Positions 9,172 through 17,771 of a stretch of DNA of 64,000 bases are shown here, piece after piece (position 1 is the stretch's first letter; every line of letters begins with the position of its first letter). The DNA is taken from the NCBI RefSeq assembly GCF_014200755.1, contig NZ_JACHCM010000001.1, positions 1 to 64,000 of the forward strand. Direction: 5' to 3'. This DNA comes from Rhodanobacter sp. ANJX3. GTDB lineage: Bacteria; Pseudomonadota; Gammaproteobacteria; Xanthomonadales; Rhodanobacteraceae. The notes beneath the pieces are model-generated. The model made no database searches and was not told the DNA's origin. It was given only the letters and a program-made list of their open reading frames with translations. The translations under genes and the position numbers were made by a program.

Positions 9172-9751
9172 ATGTCAAAATCACAGCCTCATTTATTTTT
9201 CGATGAGTTCCTGCGGAGTAACGGCATCCTCGATTTGGACCCAGCAATACAGCTTCATCCTGCTGAGGCAGCGGTATTGCTAGGCACAACGATGACTGGC
9301 TTGGAGTGCGCCAGGAAGGCTGGCAATCTGCCGCCATGTCGACAGACCCAACCACATGCCGCCGTGCGTTATTTGCTCGGTGACGTGTTGGCCGCACGGC
9401 GGCTGCGACGCCAAGCCAGCATCGCGGCATTGGTCAAGGCCCGTCAACGGTTTGACCGGCCATCTGACGTTCGACCGTTTCCTGTCGACAGCCACTGCAA
9501 AGGACGAGTGGCCATTTGTCCTTGTTTCGGTCAGGTACGTGGATCGGCCGGTTGACTTCTTTTGGGCGCTCACGCTGCTGATTGAGGATAGGAAAGCGCT
9601 TCGGTGGCTGACGCTGATGGAGTACTTGGTTGCTCTGCGAGGGACTTTGGACACTGATCCGAGAGTGGTGCTTGCGAAAGAGCGGCACCGTGAAAGCTTA
9701 GAGTGGGGAAACAAGTTGCCTTCGAAGGAAAAAGTGCGAACGCGCACCTAG
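9172..9751 (+). pseudogene. frameshifted HTH-type DNA-binding protein
   Basis: The first frame (9172-9555) starts MSKSQPHLFFDEFL and contains a helix-turn-helix-like region (LHPAEAAVLLGTTMTGLECARKAGNLP followed by RYLLGDVLAARRLR), resembling an excisionase/MerR-type wing. After about 9445 the sense reading switches to the next frame, which runs to 9751 with well-formed sequence (KDEWPFVLVSVRYVDRPVDFFWAL and LTLMEYLVALRGTL). Joining the two by a one-base shift gives a protein of about 190 residues. Either a natural one-base indel broke the gene, or it needs ribosomal frameshifting or is a sequencing error. The original role was probably regulatory for the island. Confidence 0.6.
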
Positions 9752-9773
9752 GCAGGAAGATATTTTCGGAGTG

Positions 9774-9926
9774 CTATTTGTCTAGGCTCCGCGTCTTCGC
9801 AAAGTGGTCGTTGGCTTCTTGCCGTTGGCCTTGACTCTCCCGGATGGCCTAGACCATCGCCGCCGTGAATATGGCAGGTGTGGCAGCGCTAACCGCAGTA
9901 ACCGCATCCCAACTGTTCTTGTCCAT
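9774..9926 (-). pseudogene. nonsense-mutated remnant of the 44289-44999 membrane-protein family
   Basis: From an ATG at 9926, with GGAGG close upstream, the frame reads MDKNSWDAVTAVSAATPAIFTAAMV, hits TAG (9849-9851), then continues AIRESQGQRQEANDHFAKTRSLDK before a second stop at 9774-9776. Both parts align with the N-terminus of the protein at 44289-44999 (WDGITALSTTAAAIFTAAMA and then AIREGQGQRLDANQHFAETR). It is therefore a truncated paralogue with an internal stop. It could at most make a 25-residue hydrophobic peptide. Confidence 0.7.
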
Positions 9927-9976
9927 AACGCCTCCAGGTCCGTCGCGGGGAGTATGAGACCTGTGTGAACGGGAGT

Positions 9977-10945
9977 TCAAATGCCAGTAATCATGCGTCC
10001 GCCCCCGCATATCCGGATCGCCTCCATCAGCACTGGCACAAGCCCGTCCAATGCTTCAAAGCCAAATTCATCCGCTTGCCAACTCCAGACGCCGCGCAGC
10101 ACATCTCGCAGAGGCGTCCAGCAGGTATTTAATGGGCTGATCCGCGCGGCTGTGCATAAGGTGGCCACGTCCATAGGCACGCCTAACCCGTCGATGTGGC
10201 CCATGAGATAAGCCGCGCTCAACAGCGGTCGACGCGCCGTAGCCGCTGCGTTCACGAAGGTTGTTAAGGCGCTAGGCAAATGCCAGTTCTTCCGTGTGTA
10301 AAGCCACAACTTTGGAAGACCATCGACTGTTTTGGCTCGCAAACAGTTCATGAAGTTCAGCGTGACGGCCAGCGAATCTCCGAACCGGGCGCTCAATCTG
10401 CATGCGCCGTATTCATCCCACACGCTGAGTGTTAGATAGCGAAGCACTTCATAGCGCCAGTCGGGGCGTTGTGTCGGAAAGACATAGGATTGAGCCGGCT
10501 TGATGAGCCAATGTGAGAGGCCGACATGGGCCAGTTCGTGCGCGACGATGTTCGCCGCCAAACCCTCAGTCTGCGGATCGTCCACGAGCTGGGTTAGAAA
10601 CGCGGCGTCTAGGATCACATGGCTTAAATATCGCTCCCCACGCATCACTCCAAAGACACAACCGGCGGTCACTGAGTAGCTTTGAGATAAGGTTCGCTTC
10701 TTGCGTGCCATCACCAGGTCATTACGGCCGGCGATCTCATTGAGTGCGGTATGAAGATTGAACGTGACGGTGATGCCGTCGAGCTTGGAGAGGTTCAGAT
10801 CCTCTCGACGCTCGGCCACGATGAGTCGAATGGCCGACAGCAGTTGTTTGTCCCACGCCTTGATGCGGCCAGGGCCGTGAAAGAGCAGGGAAGGGCGATG
10901 TCGATGGCGCAATCGTTCGGAGTTGGGATCGTTTAGGTCAGTCAA
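9977..10945 (-). CDS. zincin-like metallopeptidase domain protein
   Basis: A protein of 322 residues containing AHELAHVGLSH at about residues 137-147, an HExxH zinc-binding motif with a third His as in HExxHxxxxxH-type zincins. A further acidic block (WDEYGACRLSARFG) follows about 35 residues later and may hold another ligand. There is no signal peptide and the N-terminus is polar, so it is probably cytoplasmic. Such solitary zincins in mobile islands may process regulators, as ImmA/IrrE does, but no partner repressor is adjacent except the broken HTH gene at 9172. The exact family is not recognised. Confidence 0.65.
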   Translation of the reverse strand: MTDLNDPNSERLRHRHRPSLLFHGPGRIKAWDKQLLSAIRLIVAERREDLNLSKLDGITVTFNLHTALNEIAGRNDLVMARKKRTLSQSYSVTAGCVFGVMRGERYLSHVILDAAFLTQLVDDPQTEGLAANIVAHELAHVGLSHWLIKPAQSYVFPTQRPDWRYEVLRYLTLSVWDEYGACRLSARFGDSLAVTLNFMNCLRAKTVDGLPKLWLYTRKNWHLPSALTTFVNAAATARRPLLSAAYLMGHIDGLGVPMDVATLCTAARISPLNTCWTPLRDVLRGVWSWQADEFGFEALDGLVPVLMEAIRICGGGRMITGI

Positions 10946-10981
10946 ACACAGCGGTTTGGCAGCAATTCACGACGTTGATTC

Positions 10982-11170
10982 TTATACCTTGGGCTTATGG
11001 TCGCAACTTGGATAATTGCTGCAAGCCAAAAATTTACCGTAAGGACCGGTGCGAGGTACGATGATTACCTGCTCGCACACGACACACCGCCTCTCCTTTA
11101 TCGGCTGACCTTCGACATCAGTGACGGTCACGAAGCCAAGTGTGACAGCCAGTATGAGATGCCTGTACAT
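10982..11170 (-). CDS. small zinc-ribbon protein (topoisomerase C4 type)
   Basis: A protein of 62 residues. The C-terminal half has CVVC, then FLACSNYPSC, the spacing of the topoisomerase I C-terminal C4 zinc finger (CxxC plus FxxCSxYPxC). The first 20 residues (MYRHLILAVTLGFVTVTDVEG) are moderately hydrophobic, odd for a nucleic-acid-binding module. They may be a leftover of another reading or a weak signal sequence. A GGGA ribosome-binding site lies before the ATG. It probably binds DNA or RNA if cytoplasmic. Confidence 0.6.
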   Translation of the reverse strand: MYRHLILAVTLGFVTVTDVEGQPIKERRCVVCEQVIIVPRTGPYGKFLACSNYPSCDHKPKV

Positions 11171-11247
11171 AAATTTCCCTGCTTGGGTGCGTTTTCTAGT
11201 TTGAGGTTACGCTGGCCCCATCTGAGCTACAGCGCCAGCGATTCGAT

Positions 11248-11481
11248 TCAATGGCTGTGATGCGTGTAATGGTTGCCTGTGCGTGGGTTCACGTAGTGAC
11301 CGCCCTTGTGGGAGCTGCCTTGACCACCCGAGTAGTGCCCGCCTTGATAGCGATAGTGATGAGACGATGAAGAGCGGGTATGTGAAGATCCGCCGCCATG
11401 GCTGCGGGCTAAAGCCAACGTCGGAGTAGCAGAAAGCATTGCGATGAAGGCGATAGCCGCCAGCCTCTTAAGTTGCTTCAT
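11248..11481 (-). CDS. small secreted His/Ser/Gly-rich protein
   Basis: A protein of 77 residues with a clear Sec signal peptide (MKQLKRLAAIAFIAMLSATPTLA, cleavage after TLA or ALA). The mature part is low in complexity and rich in Gly, Ser, His and Tyr. It ends with GGHYVNPRTGNHYTHHS, a motif seen in small exported proteobacterial proteins of unknown role. AGGGGA sits 6 bases before the ATG. The His content suggests metal binding, which is not proven. Confidence 0.72.
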   Translation of the reverse strand: MKQLKRLAAIAFIAMLSATPTLALARSHGGGSSHTRSSSSHHYRYQGGHYSGGQGSSHKGGHYVNPRTGNHYTHHSH

Positions 11482-11800
11482 TTCATTCCCCTGATCACCG
11501 GATAGCCCCGGCCAGTGCGTGCCCCGAGCACGCTGAAGCAATATAGCGCTCTGCCGACAGACTTGCCTGCATGCATTTTATGAAATAGCTAAGGGCAGTT
11601 TGGACCGAACTGGATGTCTGCTGGCGGATGACAGCGCATTAGTCGAAGCCCACACAGCCGCTTTAGCGTGTGAAAACACATTCTGGACTTGCCCCGATTC
11701 CTAGACACATTTGACCTTCGGCCTTCTCGTAAGTGTCCGTGAAATCGGGGGTGAACCCGTCGGCGATGATGAGCAGATCAAGCACGGCGACATGCAGCGC

Positions 11801-11898
11801 CTAGGAATGGTCTGATTAACCCTCTTGTCAGCCATGCAAGCTATTGATTTATATGCCTTCGACCAAGCGTAGGACGGGGTTAATCAGAGGTTCCCTAG
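11801..11898. repeat. short inverted-repeat element (MITE-like)
   Basis: The arms 11801-11823 and 11876-11898 are inverted copies, about 18 of 23 bases matching, sharing TCTGATTAACCC. They enclose about 50 bases without coding potential. The arms end in CTAGG on both sides. This is the form of a miniature inverted-repeat element or a collapsed IS. The stretch 11541-12270 has no other gene I can support. Confidence 0.5.
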
Positions 11899-12274
11899 TG
11901 AATGCAACCCTAGGCAGAGAGGCGGAAGTGGAGAGGTATCGAGGGCGCGGGGATTGAATAAGATCAATTAGGCGTTGTCTCCCTGGCGCCACAGCTTCCC
12001 CTTTCGCATTCAGAAGCACAATGCATTAGGTCACGCGCCGCGTGAATATTTTGAGGCGGAAGGGTGGCTTGCGCGCCGTTTCCATCAAGGCCTCAGGCTC
12101 CCCAAAATGTGACGCAGATTTGAAAGAGGTTAGCGACGCCATCCACCGTAATTTTGGCGCTGATCGCTTTAAAAACTGGATCACACCTTGTCCGTGAGAT
12201 CTCATCAGCTCGCAAGAAATCTCTTTACCTGCACAAAGATGCCGGGGGTGATTGAGGGGCGCAGCGCAGTATCA

Positions 12275-12568
12275 TTATCTGTAAGCCGGGCCGCGGCGAA
12301 GCCGTATCGCACCGTGGTTAACATCGACGGGATCAACCTGAAGGTTTCCTTGCGTGATGATGATGCGACGCTCACGCGCCAGCTCAGCTGCCGCGAGGCG
12401 GACCTTCGGCATTAGAGCGCGCCATGCTTCTTCGTCGCTGGCCAAGGCGCGTGCCACGTCCGAAGGACAGATTGAAGCTGAGGTCGCACGCTTCGAAAGG
12501 AGGTCGATGATTTGGCTGGCTATATCCACAGGTAAAGCATAACGGTGTGTGGTCTCGATGGGCGCCAA
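12275..12568 (-). CDS. DUF3253 protein
   Basis: A protein of 97 residues matching the DUF3253 pattern: an N-terminal helix (IASQIIDLLSKR), ICPSDVARALASDEEAWRALMPKVRLAAAELA, then a strand and wing-like RIIITQGNLQVDP and the end IRLRRGPAYR. The fold looks like a winged helix. The family has no assigned function and is normally a chromosomal housekeeping-type gene, so its presence as island cargo is slightly unusual. The start is 71 bases from the chosen start of the divergent helicase gene, so they share a promoter region. Confidence 0.75.
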   Translation of the reverse strand: MAPIETTHRYALPVDIASQIIDLLSKRATSASICPSDVARALASDEEAWRALMPKVRLAAAELARERRIIITQGNLQVDPVDVNHGAIRLRRGPAYR

Positions 12569-12639
12569 TACGGCAAATTTTAAAGGTCATAGTAGGATGG
12601 CCGATGAGAGGCAGCCCCCATGGTTTGCGATGGATTGCG

Positions 12640-15084
12640 ATGGCAATGAACGATTCTGGATTTTTTGTATCTGTTATTCGCTTGTGGACACGCCTTCTTG
12701 CTTGGGCGATCAGCGCGCATATTGGAAAGCTGCGCAGTGATGCTCAACAAGCGGGTGAACGCGATGGTTACAGACGCGGTCATGAAACGGGATACGATTC
12801 CGGCTTTATTGCCGGTCAACGCATCTATCGTTTTGAAGATAAACGTTCACCGCCGACAGCCAAGCCCATCGATCCCGGGCTCTATGGGCCGGACTTATTG
12901 GCTGTAACCGACTCGAAGCGTGAAGCGATGCGCCGTGAGGTCGCCGCCGCGGTGAAAGCGAAGGTAGTAAAGCCACCGACAGACGAACAGTGGAGGATGA
13001 TTCTGGCAGATCATCCAGCCACCTGTATTTCGGCGGGCGCAGGTTCAGGTAAATCTACAACGCTGGTATTGCGCGTTGTCTTCATGCTTACGCAATTAAA
13101 CGTGCCAGAGCACGAGTTGACGGTCATTTCATTCACGCGGGCTTCGTGCGCGGAACTGAGGCAAACCTTGGGCCGAGTGCTCGAGCACTGGCGGGGAGCG
13201 CCTGTCCCAGAGGAAGCTACTAAGAGGATGGTCAGGACGTTCCATTCGGTCTTGCTGGGTCTATGCCGTCAGCCCCTGCCGGATGCAAAGTTTTTCGAGC
13301 TCATCAAGAAGAATGAGGTCGACGAGAACGCTTCAGCCGACGATGAGGATGTCGAAAACCCGATGTCCAGTTCGAACCTCAATGAACGGCAGGTCGAATA
13401 TTTGGCAAATACCTACCGCGGGCTGTATGCGAGTAGCCCACCATTTCGGGAACACGTTCGTCAATTGTTGATGTTGGAATGTGTGCGCGCCACCAGCGGC
13501 CGAGTTGATGAAAGCTTCCAAACGAAGTCGGATGGACTTTTCCACTACTTCAGTACGCGCGATCACGCTTTGACGGTTAAAAATAGCGACCTATGGCGCT
13601 CGCACGGATGGCCATTTCCTGGCATAACCGATGAACCGGTTGTGCTCTTTTCTAAAAACAACAAACACGTTTTTTACGCGAATGGCTATGTGACAGCGAC
13701 TGGTCTACCAATCGTTCTTGGCTTTCCACCCCAGTTATCCCAACAAAAAAAACAAGAATTGATCGAAGTTCCACCGGCTAAGGCAACAACCTTTGCCAAC
13801 GCGCTATCGGACAAAATGCGAACTGTTGGAACTTTTTGTGATAAGCGATATGCGATGATTCGCAGCCAGGAGGATGTAGAACTACTGCGTTTACGTCAGG
13901 CTTACGTCGATACCTCAGAGCCCACGTCTAATCGGCATGATGCCCCGATGTTCAAGATCCGGCTAAAGGGTGAATTGAGGCCGGTGATGATCTATGAGGC
14001 GATGTTTACCCAAGGTTCGTTCATCGAATCGATGGGTAAAGACGTGGTTGAGCTTCTGAAAGCTCTCCCTGCATTCACACATGAAGGCATTGAGCATCAT
14101 TTTTGCGCGGCATTGGGTCACTACTGGATTGAGTTGGGCAAGTTTCTCGCCGACAAGGGCATCGTGACTTTCAATCGCGCATTTCAGGCGTTGACCCAAA
14201 ATGCCCAAACGATGGGATTTGATCCAAGTAGATTGGCCATGCTACGACATTTATTGGTCGATGAATTCCAGGACATCTCTCCTCAGATAGCCTTCTGGCT
14301 CACGGCCATGCAGAGGCGCCTAATTTTGTCAGATCCGGATAAACCTCTGAGTGTCATGGCCATCGGAGACGATTGGCAATCGATATACGGATGGCGTGGC
14401 AGCTCACCCCAGCTGTTCATTGAATTCGGTAGTTACTTCCTGTCGCACAAAGCCCTCGGGCCGAGCACGCCGATCAAACTGACTGCAAACTTTAGGTCGG
14501 TCGCTCCGATTGTGGGAGATGCGGCCCGGTTACTGAAATACGTTTCCTCGAAGGTTGAAAAACCCTGTAAGCCGATGGTGTCCACCCAGGTGGGTGATCA
14601 CGGAGTTCAATTGTCGACTTACACGGGCAGAGATCAGGAGCTATCTGAAGAGGAAGTCGTCAATGAACTCTGTAAATTCATTGAACAACAGTATCAAGCA
14701 GCCAAAGCGATGACAGGGGCCAAGGCCGAGCATGTCATCGTTATGGCTCGGCGCAGACCACTGCGAAATGCGCTTGAGGCAAAGTTGGGCAAGCAGCCTG
14801 GGCTAAACATATGCACTTACCATCAAGCAAAAGGATTGGAGGCGGACATCGCGATTCTCGCCGAAGACTGCATTCCGGGACCATCCCATCCTTTACGTAA
14901 TCTTTTTTATAAAAGCAGCGGCGTTTTCCGGAAGGAGCACACTTATGATCAGGCCGCTCTAGATGAAGTCTTCCGGCTGGCCTACGTCGGGGTGAGCCGG
15001 GGACGGCGTAGGGTGTTTTGGAAGATTCCCAGCCTCAAGCGTGCAGCCGCTGCGAAATGCTATGGGAGCGAAGCGGTCAAATAG
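12640..15084 (+). CDS. UvrD/Rep-like superfamily 1 DNA helicase
   Basis: About 814 residues. Walker A is at residues 132-140 (AGAGSGKST, preceded by the Q-motif-like DEQWRMI), motif Ia is ISFTRASCAELR, motif II is DEFQD at about 541, motif III is GDDWQSIYGWRGS, and motif VI is VGVSRGRRRVFW. It should be an ATP-dependent 3'-5' DNA helicase acting in repair or against foreign DNA. The insertion between motifs Ia and II is large (about 340 residues). The N-terminus has a hydrophobic stretch (FFVSVIRLWTRLLAWAISAHIG) before Walker A that might attach it to the membrane. The ATG at 12640 was chosen to avoid overlap with the divergent gene; it could begin at 12646. Confidence 0.85.
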   Translation: MAMNDSGFFVSVIRLWTRLLAWAISAHIGKLRSDAQQAGERDGYRRGHETGYDSGFIAGQRIYRFEDKRSPPTAKPIDPGLYGPDLLAVTDSKREAMRREVAAAVKAKVVKPPTDEQWRMILADHPATCISAGAGSGKSTTLVLRVVFMLTQLNVPEHELTVISFTRASCAELRQTLGRVLEHWRGAPVPEEATKRMVRTFHSVLLGLCRQPLPDAKFFELIKKNEVDENASADDEDVENPMSSSNLNERQVEYLANTYRGLYASSPPFREHVRQLLMLECVRATSGRVDESFQTKSDGLFHYFSTRDHALTVKNSDLWRSHGWPFPGITDEPVVLFSKNNKHVFYANGYVTATGLPIVLGFPPQLSQQKKQELIEVPPAKATTFANALSDKMRTVGTFCDKRYAMIRSQEDVELLRLRQAYVDTSEPTSNRHDAPMFKIRLKGELRPVMIYEAMFTQGSFIESMGKDVVELLKALPAFTHEGIEHHFCAALGHYWIELGKFLADKGIVTFNRAFQALTQNAQTMGFDPSRLAMLRHLLVDEFQDISPQIAFWLTAMQRRLILSDPDKPLSVMAIGDDWQSIYGWRGSSPQLFIEFGSYFLSHKALGPSTPIKLTANFRSVAPIVGDAARLLKYVSSKVEKPCKPMVSTQVGDHGVQLSTYTGRDQELSEEEVVNELCKFIEQQYQAAKAMTGAKAEHVIVMARRRPLRNALEAKLGKQPGLNICTYHQAKGLEADIAILAEDCIPGPSHPLRNLFYKSSGVFRKEHTYDQAALDEVFRLAYVGVSRGRRRVFWKIPSLKRAAAAKCYGSEAVK

Positions 15085-15587
15085 CGAAGTTCATGCTCGA
15101 TGCGTGCCCGTCTGGGCGGTTGATGATTCCAAATATCAAGCCATTGAGCGGTCGCCTCCACATGGCAAAAGTGAAGTAAAAAACGCTTGCTTTCCTGGCT
15201 GGTCACATGACCGAACCATTGTGCAGCTTGCTGATGACCCCAATCGGGTTCGAGGTCTATGCAATCTTTGAATTTCGCGCTCAGTCGCCGCTGGCACCGT
15301 CTCCACTGATGTCGGATGTAATGTCGCCGCAGGCGTTGGCTGGCAGCCACCGACGCTTGCCCTGGTCGAAGCTCCAGCCAATGATCTGGAAGGCCACAGC
15401 CCCAGTCGCGCAGCGCCCGCTGACGTTCTGTGCTATCCCAAAACGCCAGCGCATCTTCCATCGCTGAACTACGCTCGGCGGCGATCACGATCAACCTTGC
15501 GACTTGATGCAGAGCGGCAGGCAATTGCTTAGCCGCTCGGCAGGCCGCGGAAAATGAAACAAAAGGGATTTGGAATTCGCTGCTCAT
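15060..15587 (-). CDS. hypothetical protein, Trp/Arg/His-rich
   Basis: A protein of about 175 residues (an upstream in-frame ATG at 15644 would give 194). It is rich in Trp, Arg, Gln and His and predicted all-alpha (AACRAAKQLPAALHQVARLIVIAAERSSAMEDALAFWD). The tail overlaps the 3' end of the helicase gene by 25 bases on the opposite strand. No family is recognised. The strong helical pattern and intact frame favour a real gene, but no clear ribosome-binding site is seen at either start. Confidence 0.5.
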   Translation of the reverse strand: MSSEFQIPFVSFSAACRAAKQLPAALHQVARLIVIAAERSSAMEDALAFWDSTERQRALRDWGCGLPDHWLELRPGQASVAASQRLRRHYIRHQWRRCQRRLSAKFKDCIDLEPDWGHQQAAQWFGHVTSQESKRFLLHFCHVEATAQWLDIWNHQPPRRARIEHELRYLTASLP

Positions 15588-15644
15588 TGCGCCATCGTGC
15601 AAAGGTGGTTCGAGCGAATCTAGTCGAAGACAACGATCCGTCAA

Positions 15645-16432
15645 TCTCGACGGGTAAACGCCAAATCTTTACCTTCTCATTTCACTGCACGTCTCTTTTG
15701 GCCTGATCCGCTAGGCATCACTTATTCTTTGAACGGATGGCGCTTTGTTACTAGAAAACACGCAGCCGGCGCGTTGCCTCGCCTCGCTATGCGCGGCCGT
15801 GGCCAGTCCCGCCGTCAGACCTCCGGCACCGTAATACTCATTCGCCGAAGCCGAGAAGAAGTCCTCGTGCCGAACCGCACGCGTTCGAGGTTAGGATGAC
15901 CAATGGCCACCTTCGACACAGGTGGGTTCCGCCAGACCCGCAGCAAACAAGGCGAGCGCCTACAAAACTTCGCGGCGCCCACTGATGCTCTTATCGGAAT
16001 CAAGCGAGCAAATTGAGGATGCCCCGCAAGTCTGGCCCGATCCGACAGGTGTCAGGCGATGGCCGACGCCGTAACGTCTGGTGGAACCGACGACCGGGGC
16101 GCTTCTCTATGAGGTGAGACGCACCTTGTTCGAGATCAGGTCATCACCAGAAGGCTTCGTCGTTTTCGACACGACGGAGCAAGAGGCGATCATGCGGTTT
16201 GAAAGCTAAGATGAGGCGACGGAGCTTATGGCCGAGTTGGTGATGGCAGAGTCGTGCGCTCAACTTCATGCGTAGAAACCCCGACAGTAAGTCGCTGGGT
16301 CCCGCAATTGCATCGAGTGCCTACCGGACGGGCTCGCGTGGCGCTGATACGCAAGCCGCTTTTTCGCAGACCCGCCTAGAAGGACCCTTTCTCAAGAGCC
16401 CGTCGGCGGAATTTATTGACCAAGCCTCCGGA
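15645..16432. other. gene-poor, degraded stretch
   Basis: About 790 bases without an intact gene. Open frames here are short and not convincing. The only part with protein-like sense is 16081-16275, listed separately as a pseudogene. Such stretches are common at module joints in islands. Confidence 0.5.
16081..16275 (+). pseudogene. possible small pseudogene with internal stop
   Basis: From a GTG at 16081 the frame reads through LLYEVRRTLFEIRSSPEG, then FVVFDTTEQEAIMRFES, to TAA at 16207-16209. It then goes on DEATELMAELVMAESCAQLHA to a second stop at 16273. Both halves have protein-like composition and heptad spacing, which suggests a formerly continuous protein of about 64 residues broken by a nonsense change. 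No family is recognised. Confidence 0.35.
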
Positions 16433-16582
16433 TCAATCAGGGAAACATTGATGTCCGTGAGGACCCGGGTGTGACCCCGGCGGACAGATCAATCCAGTCC
16501 GCGCGTCTTCGACGCAACCGTTCAATGCGGCGAGCATCAGACCACAGAGAATAAGTAACACGCCGTGCTTGAAGTTTTTCAT
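16433..16582 (-). CDS. small lipoprotein (49 aa)
   Basis: A short ORF with a lipoprotein signal: MKNFKHG, then the hydrophobic VLLILCGLMLAAL, then lipobox L-N-G-C with the lipidated Cys at residue 23. The mature part is 27 residues and holds two Cys (33 and 46) in a Pro/Gly/His-rich tail (CPPGSHPGPHGHQC). A GGAC ribosome-binding site lies about 9 bases before the ATG. Asn at position -2 of the lipobox is unusual but tolerated. Gene-poor DNA surrounds it. Entericidin-like small lipoproteins are similar in size, but no homology is claimed. Confidence 0.6.
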   Translation of the reverse strand: MKNFKHGVLLILCGLMLAALNGCVEDARTGLICPPGSHPGPHGHQCFPD

Positions 16583-16910
16583 CGTTGATCGTCCTTTTTA
16601 CGTTTGATGGCCACTGATCTTCTTGCCCTGAAAAACAACCGCCGCTCGAGCCCGAGATATTGGTTGGCTTTTCCGAAAGCCCAACCGGCGGTCTACGTCT
16701 AGAACGCGATGGGGCGGCCTGCGCTGACAAGCCATGCCGTCTGAAGTGGGAAGCGGTTCAGCGTCAATCTCACTTGCCGGGTACGGGCGTGGCGGCCCGG
16801 GATCGTGAGCATGTCCCGCCGATGATCGCTGGATGGCCCTCTCAACATGTGACCAATAGTGCCGTACAGTCCCCCTCAGTCTTTCATGTCGAATGCATCA
16901 GGAGATGATC

Positions 16911-17435
16911 ATGCCCAATGACTCCGCGCTTCAACATCAGTTGGTCCAGGCCATCCAAGATCAGACTGACGTGGAAACCATCAAGGAGCTGCTCGTGCGG
17001 GGCGCCACGGCCAACGATGTCGAAGTGATGCAGGCATTTGAGGAACTGTTCGACAGCGCTGCGGAAGCATGGGTACATGCTGTTTCCGCTTTACCCGAGT
17101 TTGCAGAAACCTGGTCACTGCGCGAGGCCGCCGATCAAGCGGCGTTCGATCTGATGGAGTGCATCGAGCAAAGCGACGTGGAGGGTGTCTCCCAGGCGCT
17201 GGATGACATGCGGGCAGCCGGTCATGACGCCAACGTCGATATGGGGGAGTGCTCGATGCTGGCGCTGGCCGTCAAGTATCGCAGCGACGTTGCGATCATC
17301 GAGCTGTTGCTGGACGCGGGAGCCGCCGATGTGAACGACTTTTCCCATGACGCGATCGAAGCACTGGAAAAAGTCGAGGCCGGGTCCTGGAAAACAGCGG
17401 TGGAGAGATTGTTCCGTGCTCGAGCGAGTAAATGA
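16911..17435 (+). CDS. ankyrin-like helical protein, paralogue A
   Basis: A protein of 174 residues, acidic and all-helical. Two stretches resemble ankyrin repeats: IKELLVRGATANDVEVMQA and SMLALAVKYRSDVAIIELLLDAGAADVNDF. It is a clear paralogue of the protein at 30920-31444: both share DQAAFDLM/VxxIE, DAN(V/F)DMGE(C/G)SMLALAV and the C-terminal pattern, and are the same length. The ATG at 16911 has AGGAG 6 bases upstream. Function is unknown; ankyrin-type proteins mediate protein contacts. It lies 336 bases upstream of the first Rhs gene. Confidence 0.68.
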   Translation: MPNDSALQHQLVQAIQDQTDVETIKELLVRGATANDVEVMQAFEELFDSAAEAWVHAVSALPEFAETWSLREAADQAAFDLMECIEQSDVEGVSQALDDMRAAGHDANVDMGECSMLALAVKYRSDVAIIELLLDAGAADVNDFSHDAIEALEKVEAGSWKTAVERLFRARASK

Positions 17436-17771
17436 CAGCGCGTTGAACAACTTCACCGGGTGCCCGTAGCTAAAAATCCGTCGCGACTGGCAACTTTTTT
17501 CTCGGCCTGCTCATCGTGTTCGAGACGCGCAGGGCGGCGGTACTGGACAGGATTGCGCAAGTTCATGCGGGTTGGTTCCGCGACCGGTTCGGCGCTTGGG
17601 TTTTAAAGATGGCTCAGCCTGTTGGATGGGATGCACTGAGCGTGTAAGCGAAACCTTGCAGCGAAGGACACCACAATCTCCTTCGTCACCTGCTATAAAG
17701 CATTTGCTAATTCTCGCTCGTATCTATGTACGAAGCGTGCCAATTTTCAGTCTGTGCCAAGGGAAATCAAA

